From JACVRM01 sp036824245 (lineage in GTDB: Bacteria > Actinomycetota > Thermoleophilia > Gaiellales > Gaiellaceae), in NCBI GenBank assembly GCA_036824245.1, contig DAITAO010000022.1:1-40737 (forward strand): 40,737 nucleotides of DNA, read 5' to 3'. Positions 9,043-16,806 of the stretch are shown in pieces (the stretch's first letter is position 1; each line of letters opens with the position of its first letter). A program made the position numbers and the translations under genes. Under the pieces are notes generated by a model that did not search any database, had not been told where the DNA came from, and saw only the letters and a list, made by a program, of their open reading frames with translations.

Positions 9043-9771
9043 ATGAGCGAGCACGATGCGCGCGTCTACGGCGACCGGATCGCCGACGTCTACGACGAGT
9101 GGTTCCCGCACGACATGCTGCAGACGGCCGCCAGCATCGAGCGCCTCGCCGAGCTTGCAGGCCGAGGGCCGGTGCTGGAGCTCGGCATCGGGACGGGCCG
9201 CGTGACGGCTCCGCTCGCCGAGCGCGGCCTCGAGGTGCACGGCATCGAAGCCTCGAGGGCGATGGTCGACAAGCTCCGGGAGAAGCCTGGAGGAGAGCGC
9301 TTGCACGTGACCGTCGGCGACATCGCCGAGGCGGATGTCGCCGGTTCCTTCTCGCTCGTCCTCGCAATCGGCGACACGCTGAACCTGCTCTCCACCCAGG
9401 GGCAGCAGCTGGCCTGCCTGAAGCGCTTCGCCGCGAAGCTCGTCGACGGCGGCGTCTTCGTGGTGGAAGGCATCGTCCCGGCCCCCGGCATGAGCGGATC
9501 GGTGCGGGTCGAGCGCATCGAGGACGACGAGGTACGCCTGTTCGTCTCCCACGGCGACCCTTCAAAGCAGGAGCTGAGCGCCGCGCACCTGATCCTGCGC
9601 GCGGACGGCGTCCGGATCATTCCCATTCACGGGCGCAGCATCCCGCCGGCCGAGCTCGACCTCATGGCGTCTCTCGCCGGTCTCCGCCTCCGCGAGCGCT
9701 GGGGCGGCTGGGTGCGCGAGCCTTTCTCAGCGCAGAGCCGGCGTCACGTCTCCGTGTACGAGCGGGTTTGA
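9043..9771 (+). CDS. Class I SAM-dependent methyltransferase
   Basis: A 242-residue cytoplasmic methyltransferase. SAM-binding motif I is VLELGIGTGRVTAPLA (residues about 46-61), followed by the acidic end of strand 2 (VHGIEAS) and motif post-II VTVGDIAEADV with LVLAIGDTLNLL. Acceptor substrate is unknown. The ATG at 9043 is supported by conservation with the duplicated start upstream. The gene stands alone, between its decayed leader copy and valS. Confidence 0.85.
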   Translation: MSEHDARVYGDRIADVYDEWFPHDMLQTAASIERLAELAGRGPVLELGIGTGRVTAPLAERGLEVHGIEASRAMVDKLREKPGGERLHVTVGDIAEADVAGSFSLVLAIGDTLNLLSTQGQQLACLKRFAAKLVDGGVFVVEGIVPAPGMSGSVRVERIEDDEVRLFVSHGDPSKQELSAAHLILRADGVRIIPIHGRSIPPAELDLMASLAGLRLRERWGGWVREPFSAQSRRHVSVYERV

Positions 9772-9878
9772 GCAGGCATACTGAGCGCATAGTCGCTGCC
9801 TGACCTCATCGGCAGGCCCCACGGGGCCCTCGGCATCGGCCGACAGGCTGAGCGGGTCAGCGTGCGCGCCCACAAAGC

Positions 9879-9884
9879 TACGAT
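9879..9884 (+). promoter_or_regulatory. Candidate -10 box TACGAT of valS
   Basis: TACGAT nine bases before GTG 9894 and twelve before ATG 9897, so the valS transcript would have almost no leader. No T-box motif is visible upstream. Confidence 0.45.
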
Positions 9885-9893
9885 CGCAAGCCG

Positions 9894-12314
9894 GTGATGG
9901 AGCCGCTCTACAAGCCACAGGGCGTCGAAGAGCGTTGGCAGCGCACCTGGGAGGAGGACGGCCTCTACACCGCGGAGCCGGACTCGGGCCGCGAGACGTA
10001 CGTGATCGCACTCCCGCCCCCGAACGTTACGGGTGAGCTGCACATGGGCCACGCGCTGAATGCGTCCATCCAGGACCTCCTGATCCGCTGGCACCGCATG
10101 CGCGGCTTCAGCGTCCTCTGGCAGCCGGGCTACGACCACGCCGGCATCGCGACGCAGAACGTGGTCGAGAAGGAGCTCGCCAAGGAGGGGCTGACCCGCC
10201 ACGACCTGGGCCGCGAGCGCTTCCTCGAGCGGACCTGGGCATGGCTCGACGAGTACGGCGGCGTGATCATGAGTCAGCTCCGGCGGCTCGGCGCGTCGCT
10301 CGACTACCGGCGCGAGCGCATGACCATGGATGACGCGTACGTGCGCGCCGTCCTGCGCTGGTTCGTGCACCTGCATGAACGCGGCTTCCTGTACCGCGCC
10401 AACCGGATCGTCAACTGGTGCCCGCGGTGTGCGAGTGCGATCTCCGACCTCGAGGTCGATCACCACGAGACTGAGGACACGCTGAGCTGGATCCGCTACC
10501 CGCTCGCTGACGGCGACGGGCACGTGACGATCGCGACGGCGCGGCCGCCTACGATGCTCGCGGACGTGGCGGTCGCCGTGCACCCCGACGACGACCGGTA
10601 CCGAGGCCTTGTCGGCCGCGATGTGATCGTGCCGGTTGTCGAGCGGAGGGTGCCGATCATCGCCGACGAGCGCGTCGAGCCGGATTTCGGCACCGGCGCC
10701 GTGAAGATCACGCCCGGGCACGATCCGATGGACTGGGAGATCGGCCGCGACCATGGACTTCCTGAGCTCACCGTGATCGGGCTCGACGCTCGTATGAACG
10801 CCGAGGCAGGCGAGTACGCCGGCTTGTCGCAGGAAGAGGCGGACGCCGCGATCGTGGAGCGGCTCCGCGCCGCAGGCCTGCTCGAGAAGCAGGAGCCGTA
10901 CCGGCACGCGGTGGGGTTCTGCAACCGCTGCGGGACGCGCATCGAGCCGCTCGTCACGCTGCAGTGGTGGTGCGAGATGGACGAGCTCGCGCGACCGGCC
11001 ATCGAGGTCGTCGAGGAGGGGCGCGTGCGGTTCCGGCCCGAGCGCTACGCCGACGTGTACCTGAACTGGATGCGGAACATCCGGCCGTGGTGCATCTCGC
11101 GCCAGCTCTGGTGGGGCCATCAGATCCCCGCCTGGTACTGCCCCGAGGCGCATACGACGGTCGCCGAGACAGTCCCGGAGCGCTGCGCCGAATGCGGAAG
11201 CAACGAGCTGGCGCAGGACGAGGACGTGCTCGACACGTGGTTCTCATCTGCCCTCTGGCCCTTCGCGACGCTCGGCTGGCCCGAGCCGACCCCTGAGCTC
11301 GAGGCCTGGTATCCGAACGACGCCAGCTCGACAGATCGCGGGATCCTCTTTCTGTGGGAGGCGCGGATGATCTTCTCGGGGATCGAGCTGATGGGCGAAA
11401 TCCCCTTTCACACGGTGAACATCCATTCGACGATCAACGCGCCGGACGGGCGCCGTATGTCGAAGAGCCTCGGCACGGGGATCGATCCGCTCGAACCGGT
11501 CGACGTGCACGGCGCCGATGCCACTCGCTACGGCCTGCTCAAGATGTCCTCGACGCAGGATGTGCGCTACTCGGAGGGCGCGATCGAAGAGGGTCGCAAG
11601 CTCGCCAACAAGCTCTGGAACGTGGCGCGGCTCATCCTGACCAACAGCGAGGGGGCGACCCCCGAGCTACGGCCCCGCGACATCGAGGAGCGCTGGATTC
11701 TCGCGCGGCTCGACGTGGTGCGCGCAGAGCTCGAGGCGAACTGGGGCGAGTACCTGCTCGCGCCCACCATGAACGCGCTGTACCACGTGACCTTCGACGA
11801 GTTCTGCGACTGGTACGCGGAGGCGATCAAGCCGCGCCTCTACGAGCGTGACCAGGACGCGGTGTCGACGGCACTCGGGGCGCTCGAGCTCCTCCTGAAG
11901 CTTCTCCACCCCGTGATGCCGCACGTGACCGAGGAGATCTGGTCGAACCTTCCCGCCCGCGAGACGCGCCTGATCGTGGCGCCCTGGCCCGATCCGGACG
12001 AGCGCTTTGCCGAGGCTGCCGGCGCGCTCGATCAGGTCCAGGAAGCTGCCTCGATCTTCCGTCGCAGCGGTGCGCTCGTCGAGCTCGAGGGCGACGAGCG
12101 CCGCATCTTCGATGCGGTCGTGAAACCGGACCGCGCCAGGAGCGACGGTGGAAACCTCGATGCGGAAATTGCCCGCCTGCGCAAGGAGATCACGCGCGCC
12201 GAGGGCATGCTGGCGAACGAGCGCTTCACGTCGAAGGCACCGCCGGAGGTGGTCGAGGCGGAGCGCGAGAAGCTCGCCCGCTACCGGCGTGAGCTCGATG
12301 CGATCGGCGGCTGA
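9894..12314 (+). CDS. valS: Valyl-tRNA synthetase
   Basis: Charges tRNA-Val. The 806-residue class I synthetase has the HIGH-type motif in PPNVTGELHMGHALN and the KMSKS-type motif in GRRMSKSLGTG. The editing domain reads TARPPTMLADVAVAVHPDD, where most homologues have RPET. Zinc-ribbon-like Cys pairs (WCPRCASA, CNRCG, CAEC) and the WWGHQIPAWYC signature are present. The last 50 residues form the coiled-coil tRNA arm (LDAEIARLRKEITRAEGMLA). The length is at the short end for bacterial ValRS. Start may be GTG 9894 or the adjacent ATG 9897. It overlaps folC by 17 bp, beginning a long operon. Confidence 0.96.
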   Translation: MMEPLYKPQGVEERWQRTWEEDGLYTAEPDSGRETYVIALPPPNVTGELHMGHALNASIQDLLIRWHRMRGFSVLWQPGYDHAGIATQNVVEKELAKEGLTRHDLGRERFLERTWAWLDEYGGVIMSQLRRLGASLDYRRERMTMDDAYVRAVLRWFVHLHERGFLYRANRIVNWCPRCASAISDLEVDHHETEDTLSWIRYPLADGDGHVTIATARPPTMLADVAVAVHPDDDRYRGLVGRDVIVPVVERRVPIIADERVEPDFGTGAVKITPGHDPMDWEIGRDHGLPELTVIGLDARMNAEAGEYAGLSQEEADAAIVERLRAAGLLEKQEPYRHAVGFCNRCGTRIEPLVTLQWWCEMDELARPAIEVVEEGRVRFRPERYADVYLNWMRNIRPWCISRQLWWGHQIPAWYCPEAHTTVAETVPERCAECGSNELAQDEDVLDTWFSSALWPFATLGWPEPTPELEAWYPNDASSTDRGILFLWEARMIFSGIELMGEIPFHTVNIHSTINAPDGRRMSKSLGTGIDPLEPVDVHGADATRYGLLKMSSTQDVRYSEGAIEEGRKLANKLWNVARLILTNSEGATPELRPRDIEERWILARLDVVRAELEANWGEYLLAPTMNALYHVTFDEFCDWYAEAIKPRLYERDQDAVSTALGALELLLKLLHPVMPHVTEEIWSNLPARETRLIVAPWPDPDERFAEAAGALDQVQEAASIFRRSGALVELEGDERRIFDAVVKPDRARSDGGNLDAEIARLRKEITRAEGMLANERFTSKAPPEVVEAEREKLARYRRELDAIGG

Positions 12315-13497
12315 GCCGGCGGCCGGCCCGAACACTCGCTGGATCGAGTCGCTGTCGCCGTGGCCCGAGGAGTTCGGGCTCGAGCGCATGAAGGCGCTTT
12401 TGCGCGAGCTCGGCGATCCGCAGCGGCGCTACCCGGCTATCCACGTGGTCGGCACAAACGGCAAGTCGACCACGACCCGGTTCATCGCCGCGCTGCTTCG
12501 AGCCGAGGGAGTGCGCGACGTCGGTTCGTACATATCTCCGCACGTCCGCGCGTGGAGCGAACGCATTCAGATCAACGACGTGGACGTTGATTTCGAGGCC
12601 GTCATTGGGCAGGTGCGCGCATCAGCCGAGCGCGTTGGCGCCACGCAGTTCGAGACGATCACGGCCGCAGCGCTCGCGGCATTTGCGCAGGCCCGTGTCG
12701 ACGTCGCGGTCGTTGAGGCGGGTTTGGGGGGACGGTTGGACGCGACGAACGTGCTGGAAACACAGGTGGTGACGCTCACGAACGTTTCCCTCGAGCACAC
12801 CGACGTACTCGGCTTGAGCCGGGAGGCGATCGCGCGCGAGAAGCTGGCGGTGATTCGTGCGGGTTGCACGGTGGTTCTCGGAGAAGGCGAGGAATGGGAA
12901 GAGCTCGCGCTGGAGCTTGGAGCGGGCCGGGTCGTCCCGGTCGCGGACCGCTGGCAGACGAACGACGAGGTCTCAATCGCTGGGGTCGAAGCGTTTCTCG
13001 GCCGCGAGACGGACTCGGCGCTTTGGTTCGTCTTGCACGAGGACGAGGTAGACCTACCCGGCAGGTTCGAAATCCGGTCAGACAGGCCGCTCGAAGTCTG
13101 GGACGGCGCGCACAACCCGGCTGCTGCGGCCCGCCTGGCTCGCGAACCGTTCGGTGTGCCCGCACTCAAGTGGCTATCAGCGTGGCACAGCGGAGACCCT
13201 CTTCCGCAACGCGACGTCGTCAAGGTGGTCTCCGTGATGAGTGACAAGGATGTCGACGGCATCCTTCGCGGGCTGACTCCCCTCGGTCCGATGCTCATCG
13301 CGACGTCCGCCTCCACTCCGCGCGCCCTGAAGGCGGAGGAACTCGCCGAGCGTGCGCGTCCGTATTACGAGCATGTGGAGGTCGTCCCCGACCCACGACT
13401 TGCCCTGGCCCGCGCCCGCGAGCTGGCCGGGCCGGATGGGGCCGTCCTCGTCACCGGATCGCTGTACCTTCTCGCGGATCTCCATTCCGTCCCGTAG
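12298..13497 (+). CDS. folC: Dihydrofolate/folylpolyglutamate synthase, shortened
   Basis: Mur-ligase-family enzyme that adds glutamate to folates. ATP-binding loop GTNGKSTTTRFIAALL at residues 52-67, magnesium/folate motif GLGGRLDATNV, the WDGAHNPAA motif and the C-terminal VTGSLYLLADL are all present. At 399 residues it is about 30-40 shorter than typical. The segment between the central and C-terminal domains that normally holds a G-x-HQ-x2-NAA motif is missing: VSIAGVEAFLG is followed after a few residues by VDLPGRFEI. ATG 12298 lies inside valS, out of frame with it, giving a tight overlap. Confidence 0.9.
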   Translation: MRSAAEPAAGPNTRWIESLSPWPEEFGLERMKALLRELGDPQRRYPAIHVVGTNGKSTTTRFIAALLRAEGVRDVGSYISPHVRAWSERIQINDVDVDFEAVIGQVRASAERVGATQFETITAAALAAFAQARVDVAVVEAGLGGRLDATNVLETQVVTLTNVSLEHTDVLGLSREAIAREKLAVIRAGCTVVLGEGEEWEELALELGAGRVVPVADRWQTNDEVSIAGVEAFLGRETDSALWFVLHEDEVDLPGRFEIRSDRPLEVWDGAHNPAAAARLAREPFGVPALKWLSAWHSGDPLPQRDVVKVVSVMSDKDVDGILRGLTPLGPMLIATSASTPRALKAEELAERARPYYEHVEVVPDPRLALARARELAGPDGAVLVTGSLYLLADLHSVP

Positions 13498-13507
13498 AGC
13501 ACGTACC

Positions 13508-13621
13508 ATGAGGCGGTTCGTAGAGAGGCTGAGCGTCTTCGCGTTCGCCGCGACCGTCGTGCTGGCGATCGTCGGGCTCGCGTTCGCCGCCGGCTACCTC
13601 GTCGGGCAGCTGTTGCTGTAG
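13508..13621 (+). CDS. 37-residue single-span membrane peptide
   Basis: A very small ORF, MRRFVERLSVFAFAATVVLA..., with a positively charged N-terminus and one hydrophobic helix (about residues 9-37). It sits 10 bp after folC and 16 bp before the zinc-ribbon protein, on the same strand, and the space is otherwise unexplained. Positive-inside charge suggests Nin-Cout topology. Function unknown; association with the neighbouring membrane zinc-ribbon protein is a guess. Confidence 0.6.
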   Translation: MRRFVERLSVFAFAATVVLAIVGLAFAAGYLVGQLLL

Positions 13622-13637
13622 GCAGGAGGTTGGTGGT

Positions 13638-14195
13638 TTGCAGGACGACGACGGCGGAATTTTCGAGGGGATGCGCGACTTCTTCGATTCAGGGACGTGG
13701 ATAGTGGCCCGCAACCTGGCCATCTTCTTCGCGTTCATCTTCTGGCTCGCCGTCGCGTACTGGGTCTTCAAGGACGCCCGCCGTCGCATCGCCGACCCCT
13801 GGCTCGTCGGCATGGCGACCGTGCTCGGGCTCGTCCCACCTTTCGTCGGAGCGATCATCTACATGCTGTTCCGCCCGCCCGAGTACCTCGACGACGTGCG
13901 CGAGCGCGAGCTCGAGATCAAGGCGATGGAGGAGCGCCTCGCCGAGACCGATCTCCATTGTCCGGTCTGCCGCGCCGCCGTCCGCGAGAGCTTCCTCGTC
14001 TGCCCGGTCTGCACGACCAAGCTCAAGCAGGCGTGCGAGACGTGCAAGGCGCCGCTCGAGCCGCTCTGGCAGGTCTGTCCCTACTGCGAGACGCGCGTCG
14101 CCGCACCGGCGCCGATCGAGTTCGCGCCGAGTGCCAAAGCACGTCCGCGCCGTAACCGCAGCAGCCGCCGGAGCGCCGAGCAAGCACGCGAGTAG
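13638..14195 (+). CDS. Membrane protein with double zinc ribbon
   Basis: A 185-residue protein with two membrane helices (about residues 22-45 and 57-75; the first includes LAIFFAFIFWLAVAYWVF), a charged linker (DVRERELEIKAMEERLAE), and two zinc-ribbon modules, CPVC...CPVC and CETC...CPYC (about residues 105-155). The tail is Arg/Ser-rich. The start is TTG 13638, supported by a perfect AGGAGG at 13624-13629, eight bases upstream. It lies in the valS-folC-ndk run. The membrane part resembles the short N-terminal region seen in cardiolipin-synthase-like proteins, but there is no catalytic HKD motif. Confidence 0.8.
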   Translation: MQDDDGGIFEGMRDFFDSGTWIVARNLAIFFAFIFWLAVAYWVFKDARRRIADPWLVGMATVLGLVPPFVGAIIYMLFRPPEYLDDVRERELEIKAMEERLAETDLHCPVCRAAVRESFLVCPVCTTKLKQACETCKAPLEPLWQVCPYCETRVAAPAPIEFAPSAKARPRRNRSSRRSAEQARE

Positions 14196-14208
14196 AGTTT
14201 CCCGCTCC

Positions 14209-14628
14209 GTGGCCGTGGAGCGGACACTCGTGCTCGTAAAGCCGGACGCCATGCAGCGGCGCCTGGCCGGCGAGATCCTCCGACGCCTGGAACAGCGGGG
14301 CCTGACGGTGCGCGCAGCCAAGCTCGTGCTGGTCGATCGCGACCTCGCAAAGCGCCACTACGCGGAGCATGCCGAGAAGCCGTTCTTCGGTGAGCTCGTC
14401 GACTTCATCACCTCCTCGCCCACGCTCGCCCTGGTGCTCGAGGGAGAAGGCGCGATCGCCGTCGTCCGGACGACGATGGGCGCGACCAATCCAGCGGAGG
14501 CCGCGCCCGGCACCATCCGCGGCGACTTCGCGCTGTCCATGCCGGACAACCTCGTGCACGGCTCCGACGCGCCGGAGTCGGCCGCGCGCGAGATCGGGCT
14601 CTGGTTCGGCGACCGCGAAATTGTCTGA
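14209..14628 (+). CDS. ndk: Nucleoside diphosphate kinase
   Basis: Transfers the gamma phosphate between nucleoside triphosphates and diphosphates. The 139-residue protein begins with the family hallmark ERTLVLVKPDAMQR, and the phosphohistidine is in NLVHGSDAPESAAREI (His117 from GTG 14209, His115 from GTG 14215). FALSMPD and KPFFGEL are also typical. Either GTG is possible, and the second matches the usual family N-terminus. It lies 13 bp after the zinc-ribbon gene, and its stop overlaps the next methyltransferase start by 8 bp. Confidence 0.95.
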   Translation: MAVERTLVLVKPDAMQRRLAGEILRRLEQRGLTVRAAKLVLVDRDLAKRHYAEHAEKPFFGELVDFITSSPTLALVLEGEGAIAVVRTTMGATNPAEAAPGTIRGDFALSMPDNLVHGSDAPESAAREIGLWFGDREIV

Positions 14629-15364
14629 CTCACTCCAGAACCGCAAAGCCTGGGACGCCCGGGCGGACGAATACCAGGCCCTACACCGCGACACGCTCAG
14701 CCGCCCCGAGCCTCGCTGGGGCATGTGGCAGATCGCGGAGGCCGAACTGCAGATCCTGGGCGACGTGGCCGGGAAGGACGTGCTCGAGTACGGCTGCGGC
14801 GCCGCCCAGTGGTCGATCCTGCTGGCCAAGGCCGGGGCGCGCCCCGTCGGTCTCGACAACTCGGCGCGCCAGCTCGAGCACGCTCGGCGGCTGATGGACG
14901 AGGCGGGCATGCACTTCCCGCTTGTGCATGCGAGCGCCGGCGAGGCGCCGTTCTCCGACGCGAGCTTCGACATCGTCTTTTGTGACCACGGCGCAATGAC
15001 GTTCGCCGACCCTTACGTCACCGTTTCCGAGGTTGCCCGACTGCTACGGCGGGATGGGCTCTTCGCGTTCTCTCACTCCACGCCACTGTCGAATGTCTGC
15101 TGGGACGCAGATGACCGGATTCAGCCGCGACTCCACGATTCATACTTCGGCCTCCATCGCATGGAGTGGCCGGGTGAGGCCGTGGAGTTCAACCTGCCGC
15201 AGGGCAAGTGGATCCGGCTCTTCCGCGCCAACGAGTTCGCCATCGAACGCCTGCACGAGGTGCAACCGCCCACAGCCGCGACGACGACGTACCGCACCGA
15301 GGAGGAGACTGACTGGGCCCGCGAGTGGCCCATGGAGCAGATCTGGAGGCTCCGGAAGCGGTGA
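14621..15364 (+). CDS. Class I SAM-dependent methyltransferase (paralogue A)
   Basis: A 247-residue methyltransferase. SAM motif I is VLEYGCGAAQWSILLA; the strand-2 acidic residue is in VGLDNS; motif post-II is GEAPFSDASFDIVFCDHGAM. The C-terminal half (YFGLHRMEWPGEAVEF, GKWIRLFRANEFAIERLHEV, EWPMEQIWRLRKR) aligns closely with the next gene, so the two are ancient tandem duplicates. The start is TTG 14621, overlapping the end of ndk; the first ATG-encoded Met would cut into the conserved N-terminus. The stop overlaps the next start (GTGA). Acceptor unknown. Confidence 0.85.
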   Translation: MSDSLQNRKAWDARADEYQALHRDTLSRPEPRWGMWQIAEAELQILGDVAGKDVLEYGCGAAQWSILLAKAGARPVGLDNSARQLEHARRLMDEAGMHFPLVHASAGEAPFSDASFDIVFCDHGAMTFADPYVTVSEVARLLRRDGLFAFSHSTPLSNVCWDADDRIQPRLHDSYFGLHRMEWPGEAVEFNLPQGKWIRLFRANEFAIERLHEVQPPTAATTTYRTEEETDWAREWPMEQIWRLRKR

Positions 15365-16128
15365 GCCTGAGCGATCACGTCGCGCGCAACCGCGCCGAAT
15401 GGAACAAGTGGGCCGAGGAGTTCATCGAGCCCGGACGGCGCGCCTGGTCCGCGGAGGAGATCAGCTGGGGCATGACCGACGTCCCGGAAAGCCGCGTCCG
15501 AGTGCTTCCGGAGGTGGCTGGAAAGGACGTCCTCGAGGCCGGCTGTGGGACGGCGTACGTCTCGTCCTGGCTGGCGCGGCGCGGTGCGCGCGTCACGGGT
15601 ATCGATCCCTCGGAAGCGCAGCTCGCAACCGCACGCCGGTTCCAGCAGGAATTCGGGCTCGAGTTTCCGCTCGTCGAAGGGAACGCCGAGGACATGCCCT
15701 TCGCAGACGAGTCGTTCGACCTCGTCGTCTCCGAGTACGGCGCGAGCATCTGGGCTGATCCATACGTCTGGATCCCTGAAGCGGCGCGCGTGCTGCGGTC
15801 CGGAGGCCACATCGTCCTGCTCGTCAACGGCACGCTGCTCGTGCTCTGCATGCCGGCGCTCGAAGCCGATCTTCCGTCGGGGACTCGGTTCCAGCGGCGC
15901 TACTTCGGCATGCATCGCTTCGAATGGCCGGACGACGACAGCGTCGACTTCCATCTCGGCTACGGCGACTGGATCCGGCTCTTCGTCGGCTCGGGGTTCG
16001 AGGTCGAGGCCTTCGTCGAGCTGCAGGGTGCCGAGGACGCAAAGCCGAGCCGTTTCAACCTCTTCACGCCGGAGTGGGCGACGAAGTGGCCCGCCGAGGA
16101 GATCTGGCGCGCCCGCAAGGCCGCGTGA
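15361..16128 (+). CDS. Class I SAM-dependent methyltransferase (paralogue B)
   Basis: A 255-residue paralogue of the preceding gene. SAM motif I is VLEAGCGTAYVSSWLA; VTGIDPSEAQL and AEDMPFADESFDLVVSEYGA follow. The shared C-terminal block is YFGMHRFEWPDDDSVDF, GDWIRLFVGSGFEVEAFVEL and KWPAEEIWRARK. It starts with GTG 15361 in a GTGA overlap with paralogue A and ends in a GTGA overlap with maf, so it is tightly coupled. Substrate unknown; the conserved Trp/Arg-rich C-terminal block is not part of the Rossmann core and probably shapes the acceptor site. Confidence 0.85.
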   Translation: MSLSDHVARNRAEWNKWAEEFIEPGRRAWSAEEISWGMTDVPESRVRVLPEVAGKDVLEAGCGTAYVSSWLARRGARVTGIDPSEAQLATARRFQQEFGLEFPLVEGNAEDMPFADESFDLVVSEYGASIWADPYVWIPEAARVLRSGGHIVLLVNGTLLVLCMPALEADLPSGTRFQRRYFGMHRFEWPDDDSVDFHLGYGDWIRLFVGSGFEVEAFVELQGAEDAKPSRFNLFTPEWATKWPAEEIWRARKAA

Positions 16129-16718
16129 GCGCGCCGCCCGCGCCGCCGATCCTGCTCGCGTCTACCTCGCCCCAGCGGCGCGCGATCCTCACGCAGCTCG
16201 GCGTCCCCTTCGACGTCGTCGCGCCGCGGTACGAGGAGCACGATCCGCCGGACGCCGACCCTGCGGACCTGGTTCGCGAGCACGCACGGGGCAAAGCGCG
16301 CTCAATCGCCGGAGAGGCGGGCGACAGGCCGGTGCTCGGCGTCGACACCACGGTCTGCATCGGGCGGCGTGTCTACGGCAAGCCCGCCGGTGCGGACGAG
16401 GCGGTCACCATGCTCGAAGAGCTGTCCGGCCGGACGCACGTCGTCGTGTCCGGCCTCTGCATCGTCACGCCGGGCTGGGAGGTGGCCGAGGTCGAGGAGA
16501 CGGCCGTGACGTTCCGGTCGCTGACGCCCCGCGATCTGGCCGCTTACATCAGCGTCGGCGAGTGGCAGGGACGGGCCGGCGCGTATGCGATCCAGGGCCG
16601 CGGCGCGGCGCTGGTCGAGCGCATCGAGGGCGACTACTTGAACGTCGTCGGGCTGCCCGCCTCGCGACTCGTCAGCCTCCTCGCCGAGCGTTTCGCCGGG
16701 GTGTACGGCTTCGGCTAG
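16125..16718 (+). CDS. maf: Maf-like nucleotide pyrophosphatase
   Basis: House-cleaning enzyme that hydrolyses non-canonical nucleoside triphosphates such as dTTP/UTP or modified bases. The 197-residue protein has the Maf signatures ILLASTSPQRRAIL (residues 9-22), LGVDTTVCIGRRVYGKP, ML...LSGRTHVVVSGL and GEWQGRAGAYAIQGRGA. It starts with GTG 16125, overlapping the stop of the methyltransferase, and ends the run of coupled genes that began at valS. In many bacteria maf lies next to mreB, as here. Confidence 0.93.
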   Translation: MSAPPAPPILLASTSPQRRAILTQLGVPFDVVAPRYEEHDPPDADPADLVREHARGKARSIAGEAGDRPVLGVDTTVCIGRRVYGKPAGADEAVTMLEELSGRTHVVVSGLCIVTPGWEVAEVEETAVTFRSLTPRDLAAYISVGEWQGRAGAYAIQGRGAALVERIEGDYLNVVGLPASRLVSLLAERFAGVYGFG

Positions 16719-16806
16719 CCTCGCGGCCGGGCTGGACTTTGCCCCGGGACGGCCCTACGCTGTTCGCAGCGCACCGCTCCGACGCCGCTAAACTCGCCTG
16801 CTTTCA

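Larger units (their letters stand above)
8841..9080 (+). repeat. Tandem duplication of a methyltransferase leader, about 118 bp, two copies
   Basis: Copy 1 starts at 8841 and copy 2 at 8963, an offset of 122 bp; both begin GCAGCGCGGTGCCAGGCACC. Each contains the short palindrome GGTGCC-A-GGCACC, then a longer imperfect hairpin (TTGTGTG...AGAGC with GCTCT...ACACAA), then an ATG and the first codons of a methyltransferase. Copy 1 (ATG 8921) has lost the TAGGCT box and two bases of coding sequence, and stops after 12 codons. Copy 2 leads the intact gene. Confidence 0.9.

Noticed and set aside
9772..9893. T-box riboswitch before valS
   Set aside because: No T-box sequence or specifier loop is recognisable, and the TACGAT box leaves almost no leader.
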